DNA of 64,000 bases from Caenorhabditis remanei. Its lineage: Eukaryota; Nematoda; Chromadorea; Rhabditida; Rhabditidae. Below, piece after piece: positions 36,354-48,911 of the stretch. Both the position numbers and the translations under genes were made by a program. The notes beneath the pieces are model-generated. The model was not told where the DNA came from. It was given only the letters and a program-made list of their open reading frames with translations, and searched no databases. The stretch is from NCBI RefSeq assembly GCF_010183535.1, contig NC_071329.1, positions 6,882,001-6,946,000 of the forward strand, read 5' to 3'. Within the stretch, counting starts at the first letter, position 1; the number at the start of each line of letters is the position of its first letter.

Positions 36354-36903
36354 TCTGCAATTTGATTGCTTGAGAAATATATTGGCAAAATAACAGTGAA
36401 CATAAAAAATAGAAAAATTAGTGGAATGCATCAAAATCAGTAAAAATCATGTTGTAATCGTGGAAATTAATTCAAAAATTAATCAAAAATTCCACGCGGA
36501 CGAAGTTTCGCATATAATGTAAGTGCGCTCTACGTTCAAGTTCGGCCGTGTACTCCTCTCGGAAAAAGTGGTTAGAACTATTTTCAGAGGGAGCTCAAAA
36601 CTTTATTGTTAGTTGATTTTTCAAAAGATTTTTTGCAATAAATGTGGCTATAAATTCTGAAATCATAAAAATCTATTCTTGCATCACAGACCTCCGTTGA
36701 ATCCGTCATATTTCACTTCTCTAGTTGAGGCGTTCTTTAAAATATTCTTTCACTATATTTTGTCTCATTTTTGTTTAAAAAGTACATTAAAACATTTATT
36801 AATCAATCAGATCAATTCAGATCAATAAATACATCAAAAATAATGAATCTAGTAGAGAAAACATTTGGTATAAATTATTATCAAGGGAGAAATCGACATT
36901 AAT
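36354..36903. other. Upstream region of RNase H2A
   Basis: 550 bases, AT-rich, presumably the operon promoter and outron. No gene or clear repeat before the foldback element that starts at 36904. Confidence 0.5.
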
Positions 36904-37379
36904 GGCTCCGCGACAGTTCGCAACTGCGACATTTCGCAACTGCGACATTCCGCAACTCACGTAGGTTTCGCAACTGCGACACTTCGCAACTGCGACATTT
37001 CGCAACTAGTCATTTCGCAACTGCGACGTTTCGCAACTACGACATTTCGCAACCACGACGTTTCGCAACCACTGGGCATTTGCATATTTGGGTCAGCTAA
37101 AATGTAGAGTGTACCAAAGTGCTTGGGAACATATTTGAAAATAATTAAATACAAGAAAAAGTTATCTGACCCACTTTTAGACAAAACTAGGTTAAACTAT
37201 TGCTAGTTTAATGGTTGCGAAACGTCGTGGTTGCGAAATGTCCTAGTTGCGAAACGTCGCAGTTGCGAAATGACTAGTTGCGAAATGTCGCAGTTGCGAA
37301 GTGTCGCAGTTGCGAAACCTACGTGAGTTGCGGAATGTCGCAGTTGCGAAATGTCGCAGTTGCGAATTGTCGCGGAGCC
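36904..37379. mobile_element. Foldback element with tandem-repeat arms
   Basis: A 476-bp element with outer ends GGCTCCGCGACA and TGTCGCGGAGCC and a perfect 8-bp flanking duplication ACATTAAT (36896-36903 and 37380-37387). Each arm (~36904-37072 and ~37212-37379) is a run of about ten diverged copies of a 15-16-base unit, consensus CGCAACTGCGACATTT, and the two arms are nearly exact reverse complements. The 140-base centre is unique and AT-rich. No coding capacity. A degraded fragment of similar sequence occurs near 50395-50430. The 8-bp duplication suggests a hAT-type transposase acting in trans. Confidence 0.88.
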
Positions 37380-37439
37380 ACATTAATAAATACAAACACA
37401 AGTTTTTGGTCATAAAAGGGAAAAAGAAAGACAATTTTC

Positions 37440-39025
37440 TTATGGGTTTCGCACCTCGATGAAATATTTGACAGTCTTTGATCTAAATGTACTATGCGTA
37501 TTATCAAACACAAATTTATACACTCCTGGCTCCTCAGCCGAAACTTCTCCGTCTTCCGGCACGAATTCAGTTTGGAGTTTGAATTTCGGATGAACCATAT
37601 AGTCATCGTCATGTTCTGCAACCTTCTCCTGTCCTTCTGCAGCACGAAGAATCGAGAAATTGACATCATTGTTCTCAAGTCTCCACCACCAATACAACTT
37701 CCTTCCAGGCACATTTCCTTCGAGTGTGATTGGAACGAAAGAGGTTGAACGTGATGAGATAATGAGTTTTGTGAGTTTCTCGGCGGGGAGATCATTGGCT
37801 GGATCATATCTCAACTCGGCAGGAATCTTCCCTCCCATTCTGACATTTCCATATTCAGTCTCTGCCTGACGAGTTCCTCCCCATCTCTCAAATAGCACCT
37901 CTTCTCCAATAGTTTCCTTCAAATGCTGCTTCCAGTCGTTTCCAAGAATCTTCACTTTCTGCTGAGTCTGCTTGGCGAGACACGGAGAAATCATTCCCCA
38001 GAGAACTTGAATGAAAGTCGGGGTGTTGATGACGAAGATCTTTCGAATGACATCAGGGAACATTTCCTGAAGAAAAAACATATTTTTGATTCAGAACCAG
38101 CTTATGAATACCTGCAACTGCGACAACATCGTGGTGACACATTTCAAAGCAGCCATGTCGATTTGAGCCATCGATAAACCATCGAGATCGAAGATGACCG
38201 AAGTTCCGAATGGTTTTCCTTGTTCCTTCTCCATCTTTCTATAATTAATCATACTCCAGTTTACTTATTTCATCAGTCACAATGCAAACACCGATTCGGT
38301 CACTTCGACCACACGTAGACTAGAGTGACGTTTCTCATTTCTCTTACCTGATAATCTGCATGACTCCTTCACTCTCTGCAATTCTCATTCTATATAAATC
38401 CGAGTTTCTGGTAGCTGGCATGAGTCCAGCCGCATCGAGATGACCGATCATTTGAAGGGAAACCACGTTGTTCTCCTTATCCAATCCGATTAGGGAACCA
38501 GGAAGATATCGAAGTGGAACACTGCATTCGTCGCATTTTTCGGTGACTTTTTCCAGGGTTGAGAGGTCTTCTTTGTCAAGGCCAAGGGCATGGATAGCAC
38601 GAAGGGAGAACTTGATTTTGGGGACGACGACGTCTGGAAATAGGATAATTAGGTATAGGAGAAATAAGGAATCGAGATACACGATTATTGTATATAGTGG
38701 CTATTAAATCCAAACTAAACTTCTTGTATCTCTATTCATGACAAAAATTTAAGTTTAGAATTCTCATATCTGCAGGTCTCCAAATATATAATTTTTTCGA
38801 ATTTTTCCCCAGTAAACACAACTCACCAATCTTGCGATCCCACCCAATCAACCATCTCATCAGCGAAAAATCATCATCGTAGGCTTTGACCAATTCCAAT
38901 TCTCCTTGAATTTTGGATCTCAATTCTTCCAGAAGTTTTCTATCCGCCTCAGTGATTTCTCCATTTGCAGCAGCAGCTGGAGTAGCCATTTTCTCTCCTG
39001 ATAATCGTTTCTTTGTCAGTTTCAT
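37440..39025 (-). CDS. SEC14-like CRAL-TRIO/GOLD lipid-binding protein
   Basis: Four exons: 37440-38066, 38112-38238, 38348-38633, 38827-39025; 412 residues. An N-terminal CRAL-TRIO-N helix bundle (DDDFSLMRWLIGWDRK), then the SEC14 pocket with SVIFDLDGLSM and VFVINTP-type sequence (RKIFVINTPTFIQVLWGMI), then a C-terminal GOLD beta-domain with KFVFDNTHSTFRSKTVKYFI. This is the layout of SEC14L2-like and worm CTG (CRAL-TRIO and GOLD) proteins, which carry phosphoinositides, tocopherols or other hydrophobic ligands between membranes. Start: the first Met (39025) or Met13 in GEKMATP (about 38989) are both possible; the second gives the family-like acidic N-terminus. The exact worm orthologue is not assigned. 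Confidence 0.9.
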
Positions 39026-42000
39026 AATTGGAGAGGTTGAGAGTAATTAGGAATACGATCGAGTGAATAAGTGCTCTCTTATCAAGATGAGTTTTTATCG
39101 CTTTCATTCAGAGAGGAGTGGTGCCCAGGGCGTCCCGAACTTTATCAAAAAAGTGTGAGAAGGGGGGAAAGAAACAAAAGAATAACACATGACACTACAC
39201 AAATTTCTTAACACTTTGATTTCATTCACTACTCTGAAAGTGAGCATAATGCACATTTTCCAAAAAAGTGTCAACGTGTGTGATAACTCAATGAGCACAG
39301 AATTCGGGCAGTCTGATAACACAAATTCATTGAAAAACTACTAGAATTCTCCCGGAGCTACACACTTTTTTGAGTTCTGAAATGTGCTTTTCTTCGGTCA
39401 AAATTTTGAAACGTGAGTTGTAGTTCCAGAAATTTCTAAAGACCTCTAGCTTTCGAATTTTTCAAAATCTACAGTAACCTACAGTATACCAGCCGATAAT
39501 TGAAAACTAATTAATCTTATTTCGAGAACACCAACCTTTAATTTGTTGTTTTTGCCAGAATTTTCTCATTCTTTTCTCCAATTATTATTGTTTTTAGAGA
39601 ATTCTTTAAAATGAAAAATGAATTGACTTGTCCTCTTCAAAATCTAGTTTTTTCACAAGAGTCTAGGCTACGAAAACCAAAAAAAAGGGAGATGTGCGCA
39701 TCCCGAAAAACGTAGTTTAGTAGAGCCAAAATGCTGCTTATTTCCCTTTTAAAAACATATGTATATATAAAATCCCAAAGCCCTGACAACCGAGAAATAG
39801 TACAGAGAAAGTGTGATACTCAGAGAAAAGAAGCCCTTTAGAAGAAAGCAAACGGGCGGTCAGTTTTCCATCCAGAAAGGAGTGTTTCAAGAGGAGGAAA
39901 ACGAGGAAAATGAAGGGAGAGAAAGGAATAATATTATAGTAAAGATAAGAGGTGTTTCGAAATGATTTTTCTGGGAATATTCATATATACATCATACCAT
40001 GTTCTGGGGTGGTTTTGTAGGCGGAATAAATCACGGTTTTCATTTTGGAAATATGATTCAGAGAAGATTCTGTATTGAGTTTCGAGAGGTGATGAAAATG
40101 CGCACCAGTGAGAAATATACATTGTCGAGTTATAGAAAGTTCATTTCTTTGTAGAAAAAAAACTTTTCAACAAGGGTTTTTGGAAGTTTTCTGAAAAAGT
40201 GAGATCTCGGAAACTCTTACTGGCGCGCCTATGACGCTTTTTGACATGCAAGATTGATCAGAAAATCCAGAATTGTCTCAAAATCAAAATTTAGTTTTAG
40301 TTTTATAGATTCTAATTTTACAGATTTTTTTATTCAAAAAGTGGTCAAAAATTTGAAAACACTGAAAAATCCCAAGATAGCCTAGAAACCCAAACCTCAA
40401 CTGTCCAAACCGGAGCGTTCAAAATTCCAATTTAACTGAAAATTTCGGAAATATAGATCAATCACTTAAATAGTTTCAAAAATCAAATAATTAGACACCA
40501 ATCTGAAAATTATTTCCGCAACAAAAAGAATCGGGTCAACACAAAACGTCATTCTATCGTGCACTACTGATAACATAGAGGTCATCGGAGTGATCTTTTT
40601 CAGACGAAACGGAAGAAATGTTGCCAATTTTATGGGATACGGAACAATCTCCAAGAAACTAGATTCTTTATCAGTAGAGCACGTAAAACAAAAAATCAGA
40701 GAATTCTATGAGAATCCAGAAATAGAACTCTATGGGGAAATACATCTTAAAACCAGTTACAAGAATTTAAAAAAGAGAAGAAATTCCGGAAAAATCGGTC
40801 TTTCCGTAATAATATCGATTGTTCTGGAAGCCGATGGAACTGTAGTCAGAGAGAGAAGGAGCAAACACAAACACTCTCTCCCCTGTCTTCTCGCTCTTTC
40901 TATTCCACATTTTTCGGGAGGTTGAACACAAACAAATACACTTTGTTTCATTTTTCTCTTTCCGATTTTTGTTCTGGTCACTCACTTATTGCTAGAGACC
41001 AGTCACAAGAATTAGATTATCTCTCTTTTTGTGTTTTTTGTGAAGTGTGTGAAGTGGAGGAGGGGGCGGAGTCAGAGGTTGAAGATGAAGGTGTAAAGAC
41101 ATCTGGACAATCAGGAAATACAGAAATGAAATATCCAGGCCGAAACTGAGAAGTTCAAGGGAATATAATAATCTCGGAAGATTTCGGATTTCAGAACTTT
41201 TTAAATAGAAATGTTGCTCAAATTAAGATCTTTGATTTTGCAATTGACAGTTATATCGCCGGAACTCTTTTCGAAAAGTTATGCGTTGAGGCATTTCACA
41301 GATGAATCTTCAGAAAAAAAAAAACTCTTTTGGGCTCAGGAAGAGTTCGGACCCTTCACATATTTTGGGGGATTTTAAAAGTTGTAAACTAAAATATTGA
41401 AATGCTTGGTAGTTTTTTTTTTAAATCTGAACATTGAGATCAACCTAGATCCAGGCACCACATACTCAAAGTATTTTCTTTGAAATTCTTTAAAAATATT
41501 TGCTAATTGTTTAAAAAAGAAGAAACGTCTCACAAAGAAAATTGTCAAGAAATATTATGAATCGGGTCAATTGGTCAATTGGTTGAACCTTTAAGGTGCC
41601 GGGCAAAAATAAACTAAATTTGATAACCCAGAACGCTTCAATCTTCTGAAAGTTCAAGTCAAATTGAAAAATGAAATAAAATTTTCCAATAAAACACATC
41701 GATGAACCAACAAAACAATTCCATACTCTCTCTCGTCTCCACAGTTGACTTCCATCTCTCTTCGAAAGATGACTGTTTTATTCTGAAGGTCATCTTTTGT
41801 ATTCCCACTGAAGAGAGATATTAAATTAGCGTCACTTTTCTTTGAGTAACTTGGAATCTGTGTAGGAAAACGAGTAACTGGATTAACAAAAGAAGAGCAA
41901 CTGAAGTACAACACAGTGTTGTTGATGTGTTGACTCAGATGTTGCACAGGGATTATGATTCATTGGAAACAATGGAAAACTGGTTACGAAATACTATAAT

Positions 42001-42123
42001 CCAATGTGAAAAATTATGATGGAAGGGTATTATGGAAGGCATCTGCTACAAATAAAAACTATTTATTAACTATAAAAATTCCAAATAAATCGAAAATAGA
42101 ATGAGCAAACGGAGAGAAATGTT
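39026..42123. other. Intergenic, no supported gene
   Basis: About 3.1 kb between two minus-strand genes. The open frame at 40590-40925 (plus; contains KQKIREFYENPEIELYGEIH) and one at 41654-41947 (minus) are the only stretches with less biased composition. Neither has matching splice partners or a recognised domain. A degenerate AGAGAG...CTCTCT palindrome is near 40850-40915. Confidence 0.5.
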
Positions 42124-43784
42124 CTACTGAAAACTATAAGCACCATGCGGGAATTTCTCCACAGATGACGCAGTTTTGTATGAAGAAGTGTCAGTTTTAA
42201 TAATAGAACTCGAGACTGTAGAGGTCGTTTTTCCAACCGATCCAGAAGCTATTCCACTACGGCTGGAGCCAGTTGAATCAAAGAGCCAGGATCCTGTAGT
42301 AGAGCGACGGTTGTTTCTGAAAATGTGATCAGAAAATTTAGAATCTCTTGTGGAACTCACGTTGACGACTTGGTTATTGTACTCAGAGTAGGGTTTCTTG
42401 ATTTCTTGTTTTCATAAAAACCAATCCATTCTGTGCTTCCACCGGCTCCATCTTTCCTTCCAACAGGTTCCGCACCAACAATTGGACTAACAATATCCTC
42501 TTGTCCAAACTTCAAATTCTGTTTCACATTATCACCAGGCGACGCATTCTTATTCTTCGGTGGAGATGGTTTCGGAGGAATCGACGACGTCGGAATAGTC
42601 GAAGAGGTCACAGTAGATCCAGTAGTAATGGGAGTGGTGGTTCCAATAGTCAGTGGTGTCGTGGATTCTGGAGTTGTGGTCTTATCAGTAGATGGCGTTG
42701 TAGTGAAATTAGATGCAGAAGTCAACGCAGTGGTCGACGTCAAGGTTGTAGTTGTGGGAGGTGCCAATGGAATCTTCTTCGATGGAGGCGTACCACTTTG
42801 ATCCAATGATATGACCGGAGAAGTGTCAAAGTCGAAATCAAAATTCGAAGGCCCTTTCTTAGGTTGAGCAACCATTAAAGGAGGGCGAGTTCCCATCGGT
42901 GGATATTGTGCTGGTGGCGGTGGTGGTGGTGGTGCTTTAACTTGAGTAACAACCGGAGCCACAGGAGGAATGTAAGCCGGGGATGGAGTGGGCGGAGCTT
43001 CTTCGGGCACCTGTTTCGGCTTCTGGTTCTTTGGAAGGTGCAACCAATGGTTCTCATTCTTGATTTTGGCATTGGCTGGAAAAAAAGAAAAAATGTGTGT
43101 CAGACACTCCAGATTTTCAGAAAACTCACTTTTAGATTTGCTGGCCAATGAGCTCTGCGCAACCGGTGTCTCATCGTTGTTCATTGGATTTCCGGGTTGA
43201 TTGACAACCGCTTTGTGGAGACTAAAAAAATTAGATGTGATGGAAAAAGTGGGCGGAGATTGACCACCTACCTTCCCTTCTTCTTATTCTTCTGAGAATT
43301 CTGTTTCTGCTCATTCGGATTCACATAAATCGAGATCTTATCATTACCAACTTCATTAGACATTTCCTCGTTTCTACCTTAATGACAATTTGAAATTTTA
43401 TCAATGGAGCGCAATTGCTACCTTTATTTTTATGTGCTACAAAGTTGAGCTTCGTTTCGAACTCCTGCGCTTTGATAGTGTCCATCAAGAACTTCCGCTT
43501 CAAGTCGTGAATTCTCTTACGCATTCGTCGTTTATACATCTGAAAAAACAAGCTGGATCAGTAAACACGCTCCACCGTACCCATCGAATTGTCGCCGTGG
43601 CGAGCATACAGACGAGAAGAACTAGAATAGTTGTGATGAAAAGAGCAACGAGTATCCAGGCATACGATTCCGTCGGAATACAACATCCATAGTCGGCGAA
43701 GAAGAATGTTTTACCTGGAACAAAACGGAAAAATTCTGAAATTCTGAAAAAGAAATAGTTCTTACCCGAATATTTATCGCTCAT
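42124..43784 (-). CDS. Single-pass membrane protein with Pro/Thr-rich tail
   Basis: Seven exons with consistent phases: 42124-42316, 42361-43075, 43130-43221, 43272-43377, 43422-43539, 43581-43714, 43766-43784; 458 residues. A short N-terminus with a Cys pair (ADYGCCIPTESY), then one strong TM (WILVALFITTILVLLVCMLA), then a basic juxtamembrane stretch (MYKRRMRKRIHDLKRK). A ~330-residue tail carries KKNKKKG, a proline run (VKAPPPPPPPAQYPP), a Thr/Ser-rich stretch (TTTTLTSTTALTSAS) and a Ser-rich end. There is no cleavable signal peptide, so it is probably type III with a cytosolic tail. The proline runs could bind SH3, WW or EVH1 domains (inference). I do not recognise an orthologue. Confidence 0.8.
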
Positions 43785-44433
43785 CTTTCATACACAACTC
43801 AAGTGAAATCGAAATCCGAAACGAATGGAGGGTGAGATTTGCGGACTGTTTTCTGATGGTGACCACGTGTTCATTCTGAAATTCAGGGAAAAGGGGCGGG
43901 GTCACGGGAAATAGAAAAATTATGTTTTTAAAACAAAAAAAGGAGACGGCGTGTTTTGAATTCCAGATATTACTGACTCAATTTTGGATATCATATCTTC
44001 TGCCACGTCACTCATAGTCAATCTTGATCCCTTCACCCAACTGAATATTTCTCAAATAAAAAATCATTCCCCAGTCGAAGACAACGTCACAAAGTAGTAG
44101 TAGGAGAGGAGGGAACTCCAAATAAAAAACCCAACAACCTAAAAACGGACTCTTTGTGTGCAAAGGCGCAGAAAGATCTCGCATTTTGATGAACGAGCAT
44201 GTTCCTCTACTTCCTTTTATCTTTTATTCTTTTTGTCCATGTTTCTGTTCTTTTTTAATTTTGGAGGGGTTGAGAGAAAGGACAAGATGGTCGGAATACT
44301 AAATCAGATTCGTATTTCATCGGGAGCTATAATTGAGTCACTTTCCAGTCGTTATATCTCTAGAAATATTGAAGTCAACTAATAAAAATAAATTAACAGA
44401 AGATTTTACTAATTTACAGTTTTTCTCTATCTA

Positions 44434-44886
44434 CAGTACCGCTCAAAAGGTTTTCAAGTTTGGCTGTTTTCAGTGGAAAATGAAATGACTAAGTTTGATA
44501 GTGTATTTCGGTGTCACCTGATTGCTCGACTAATTTTATTTTGTATGAACTGAACAGATCTAAAATATCACATCATTTTTGTTGTTGACTATTTTCTTGT
44601 AGGGACACTACCATAAAAGTTACAGGTCATTAAAGTAATTCCTCCCTGAAACCGACTATTTTCAGTGGATATTAGCAAAAATTTGGAGCTTTTCACTCTG
44701 ACAACCTGTAACTTTCAAGATAGTGTCACTACAGAAAAAAGGTCCACAACAAAAATGAAACTCTACTTTTAATCTGAATGATTCACTAGAAACTTTCTGG
44801 GCGTGATAATCATAATTAACATGACACACTCTTAAAATTGGACAATATCAACTGAAAACGGCCAACGTTCGTATCTTTTTGCACTG
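44434..44886. mobile_element. Mariner-like MITE
   Basis: Begins CAGTACCGCTCAAAAGGTTT after TA and ends ..TTTTTGCACTG before TA, 453 bp. The internal halves are related to each other as imperfect inverted repeats (TTGTTGACTATTTT against GTCCACAACAAAAATGAA blocks) and the whole is closely similar to the element at 59989-60439. TA flanks fit Tc1/mariner. No transposase. Confidence 0.75.
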
Positions 44887-45687
44887 TACTCTATGAGAAC
44901 AGACACTTCACAAAGAACCGTCCCAACCTTCTCTTCCTCTTCCCACCATTTCGTCACTTCTTTTTCTGATCAGTGAAAATCGATGATGCTCTTCAAAAGA
45001 TAAATGAGATGTGATAGAGAAGAGGAGAAAATGAGAAAAAACTTCTCTGTTCATCTTTCTTCTTTTCTTCTTTTCTCAATATCTTCTATATCTTCAGTTC
45101 ACACCTTTTGGTTTCCGGTTGCACTCGAGATCACTCAAGTTTCAGTTTTTGCAGTATTCAAGGCTCTCTATTCTAGATTCTTTGCGTTAATAGATATGCT
45201 GAATTAAGATTTTTTAAAACTACAGTATCTGATTCTTTCAAAGGCCCACTCAATCTTAGAGACCCTAAATTTAGAACTCGAAGTCCATGACATTTCTAAA
45301 TGGTTCAAGTAACCCAAAAATACCAAACCGAGAGTAAGTTGGCTCCCAGAAATTGATAAATTGATGTTTGAGTTTCTTAGAGAGAGGGGGACATCCCCTT
45401 TCTCTTCCGGATAACCCCTCATTCGTCACACTTTCTCTCTTCTCTTCTTTTTTCTATTCCCTTGTTCCACTTTACAACCTTTTGCATGATCCCACCCAAC
45501 TTTTGCTTACCTTTTCTTTCCTTCCCTTATCTTTCTGTCATTTTTTGGTTCCGTGTGTTTTGATGGGATGTCCTGATTACAAGAGATATGTTTCTAGGTT
45601 GATCACGGTTTAGGAAGTTTTCAGTTCGTAAGACTGAAACCGGAATATAGTTAAGAGAAAGTCTAGTTAAGTCTTTAAAACGAAGTT

Positions 45688-45745
45688 TACGAGAGTGAGA
45701 GAGCGCAGAGAAACGAGACAGTCTGACTGTCTGTGCCCGCTTATT
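45688..45745. repeat. Dispersed ~55-bp palindrome
   Basis: GAGAGAGCGCAGAGAAAC, then GAGACAGTCTGACTGTCTG, then TGCCCGC; the centre AGACAGTCTGACTGTCT is an inverted repeat and the flanks AGAGCGCAGA and TCTGTGCCC are imperfect partners. Related copies: 8621-8680, 45875-45931, 53811-53877, 55571-55620 and 57021-57078. Confidence 0.7.
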
Positions 45746-45874
45746 ATATGGTTTTGGTAGTTGTGATATCTCAAGATCATTCTATCTGAAATTTTACACA
45801 GTACACCAGTTGGTAGTTTTTTGCCATTTGCAGTTCTGAGTGAGTTACAACCGATCTTACCAGAGTGTCCAGAA

Positions 45875-45931
45875 GGAAAGATGGCACAGAGAAACGAGAG
45901 TGTCTAACTGTCTGCACTCTCTTATCTCTCC
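45875..45931. repeat. Dispersed ~55-bp palindrome
   Basis: GGCACAGAGAAACGAGAGTG, TCTAACTGTCTGCACTCTCT. It is the second copy within 250 bases, in the same orientation as the one at 45688-45745. Confidence 0.65.
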
Positions 45932-46995
45932 GATAGAAACATCAGCTCGTATTCGAGCTAGGCAAGACATCAATCTTTCGAAATCCCAACAGGAAAAATG
46001 AGAAAATGACCTCAATTCATACTTTGAAGTCCCTAATTCCCCCTTCTAAACGTTCCCTCCCCGAATTTCCTCGTCGCTCATCTCAAAAAATCATGTCAGA
46101 ATTTTCGATGGGAACGAGCTCTCGTCTCCGGGAACACCTATCCCTCTCTCGATTCATTGTGATCCCTCACCGCTGGCCCGAGGACTCATCATGTCGTTAA
46201 CATTGGAAAAAAGAAAAACATACACAAAAACAGAACAAGAAAAGAAAGAAAACGGGATTGGAGGATCCTTCCTGTTCTCTATTTCTTCACTCTCTTTTCA
46301 ACCGCAGACCGGCATAAAACTAAACGATATCTCGAGTTACCTGGGGGGACGACTCAAGGAAAACGAAGCGAAGTGAGCAGTCTCTGCTCTTTTTTATCAT
46401 CTCATTCCTTCAGACAGACACCTCTCATGTCACATATTGTTAAAGTGATTCATTTCTTCAATGTGTCTGAAGATGTGTGTGTGTTAAGTACTTCGCATAA
46501 AATAGGCTATATAGAATTTAGGCTTCATATCTATATCATAAGTCAACAGTCAGCCAGCCGATCCTTCCATTCTCCCGTCAACCAATTCATACACTCATAC
46601 TCTCCTACCTTCCTCATAAATCCATCAATTATTTCTTTGTTTTCCCATCCCCATTTCAGTTCCCTCGAGCCCCATTCCCCGTATTTTCCAGTTAGTTTCT
46701 GAATATTCATCGACCACGAAAAAAATTCTTTTCAGTTGCTCTCGGTTCCTTTTTTGTGTATAGCTTGTTGAGAAGGAGAAGGATAAAAAGTCCATTAATG
46801 TTTAAACTTTTTGGTGGGAGGAGAGTGTCATCAATGTACTATGCAACATTGGATGCTGCAATGTTCTATTCTTTGGTCTTATTTGTTTGTAGGTCTCTCT
46901 CGTTTTCGGAAGTTTAAAATCTATGTGTCCGAGTTTCAGAATCAGAATCTAGGATTTGGGTTTCAATTATTTAACTCACAGGTACTTTTAATCTA

Positions 46996-47335
46996 ACAAG
47001 GGAAGTCTTTGGAGACGCCGCTTTTAAACGATCTATAAACTTAATAATAGGCACTTTCGACTACAGGGAGTCCATTTCTGCAGTCAAAACCTGCTAAATG
47101 TTTCAGTGAGCCGAGTTATCTCAAACTTTTCATATGGGTAATCTTTTTCACATGGAATTCCACATCGGCCGCATAAACAACACCGCAACCATATGAAAAG
47201 TTTGAGAGCTCATAACTCGGCTCACTGAAACATTTAGTAGGTTTTGACTGCAGAAATGGACTCCCTGTAGTCGAAAGTACCTATAACCAAATTTATAGGT
47301 CGTTTGAATGCGGCGTCTCCAAAGACTTCCCTTGT
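46996..47335. mobile_element. 340-bp perfect foldback element
   Basis: Ends ACAAGGGAAGTCTTTGGAGA and TCTCCAAAGACTTCCCTTGT. The inverted arms run about 150 bases each with few mismatches (both include GTTTTGACTGCAGAAATGGA-type and GAGCCGAGTTAT-type blocks in opposite orientation) around a ~50-base centre. The near-perfect arms suggest a young insertion. The flanking duplication is unclear. RNA from it would form a long hairpin. Confidence 0.85.
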
Positions 47336-48597
47336 AGGAATAAGCGCATAGGTGTTCGGAACCTTATATTCTGAACTTCAATGTTTCAAATTTGAATTCT
47401 GAATCTTTGAAATACAATTAAACACTGGAAATGTTAATTCTTCAAATAATAATGGACTTTTACATAAATCTCACGTAAAAATCTGATGAGTAGGTTCTGA
47501 ATAATATCAATTTTCGAGTTCTAATTTCAGAATCCAATTTCCAGTTCTTGTGTTCCTAACAGTTCTTGTGTTCCTAAGATTTTAATGTTTTGTTTTGGAA
47601 TACTATTCCTGATTCTTGGATACCACACATCGAATTCTGAACTGAAGTCTCGATGTTGACTGTTTGGTTCTGAATCTAATACGATACTTCTGATTTCTAG
47701 TTTCTCATTTCCAGATTCCAGATTCTAGGTCATGATTTTAGAACTCCTGTTTGATGAATCTTAAACTCGAATACTTTACTCAAATTCACGATTCTAAATA
47801 ACAATAATTACCTATTCCCCTAACTCCCTGTATTTTCCTATGTTATTATTTTTCAACTCCCACAACTCTTCTTCTTCCTCATTGATCTCTATTTATCTCT
47901 TTCTCCCTTTTCTCAACTATTTTTTCACAGCTGATACATTTTATCAGTGACGTCCCCCTCTCCATCCCATTGATGTGTTCTTTCTTTACCTCTGCTCCTC
48001 ATCTCTTCTTCCAATATCATCTCATAAATTATCATGGTTCAATCTGCGTCTCTCCGTCTCCGTCAGACCCTCCGAATCTATTCGGGTTCCCGTCTCTTTT
48101 CACAAAAAAACTAGAGGGGAAAAATGATGCTTTGGTTGGATTGACAAGTCAAAACGAAAACCACACACAATCACTGATCGCTGTTTGCAGATAATTTTTC
48201 ATTGTTCTTCAAGCTTGATTTTCGAACAATCGGAGGGAAAAAACGAATGGTTTTGAGGGAAGAAGGAGGGGAAGAGATTGCTGAAATTCAATCAACTGAC
48301 GGTTTTGGATCAAGATGATTGGTAGGTTGAAAATGGAAATATTCCATGATCCATTTAGAACAAATACTTGGTTAATTCTTTGAATCGAAATGTCCATCTG
48401 ATAGTTTTGAATCCTGATTTTACGGTTCTTGACTTCTAAATCCAGAAGTCTTGAAAAAGGTTTTGAATTACTATTCTGCTGTCAATCTGTAAAAATGATT
48501 GCTCAGAGAGGGAGTTTTAATACCGTGCCAAAGTATAGAGTACTGTAGAAACTGAGATAATCAAGTACCTAAGACACCAGTCGTTTCATAGCATATT

Positions 48598-48739
48598 AGT
48601 TCGGCACCATTCTTACAACTGCGCTCCACCGAAATTCCCTTGAAAAATGTATCTTTTTCTCTGAGTTTCTCAATTTCGCACACAATTTTCTTCGGTTTCG
48701 GTAGAGCGCAGTTGTATGAAGCATGCCGTGCTAATAGAA
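48598..48739. repeat. 135-bp foldback element, copy 2
   Basis: Outer arms TATTAGTTCGGCA and TGCCGTGCTAATA; inner arms CTTACAACTGCGCTCCACCG and CGGTAGAGCGCAGTTGTATG. Homologous to 10203-10335 across the whole length. Better-preserved arms than copy 1. Confidence 0.75.
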
Positions 48740-48911
48740 ATTTGAAAATCGGACATTTGGAAACTCGTTGTGGATGACTGATAGAAGAAGTAATCTCGTT
48801 GAAACTTTTTGATATTTGGAAGAAACCATTTTCTCACTTTTTTCGAACAATTCTAGATCTAAAATGTTTCCTAGTAATTTTACTTTTACTCTCAAACACT
48901 GAAACTTTCAG

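Larger units (their letters stand above)
43785..48911. other. Intergenic or 5' region with several repeats, no supported gene
   Basis: About 5 kb between divergent genes. It holds a mariner-like element (44434-44886), two copies of the ~55-bp palindrome (45688-45745 and 45875-45931), a 340-bp foldback (46996-47335) and a 135-bp foldback (48598-48739). Upstream exons of the large plus-strand gene should lie here or in an unseen position, because its first recognised exon starts mid-codon. An open frame at 46006-46200 is the best candidate but is not compelling. Confidence 0.5.

Noticed and set aside
36904..37379. Regular short repeats resembling a CRISPR array
   Set aside because: The units are contiguous and diverged, there are no unique spacers, the two halves are mirror images, and the context is a nematode genome.
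40590..40925. 111-codon plus-strand frame with KQKIREFYENPEIELYGEIH
   Set aside because: Composition is partly gene-like, but it has no partner exons and its end runs into a dispersed palindrome; left unannotated.
41654..41947. 97-codon minus-strand frame
   Set aside because: One plausible acceptor (CTACACAG) but no donor-matched neighbour and no domain.
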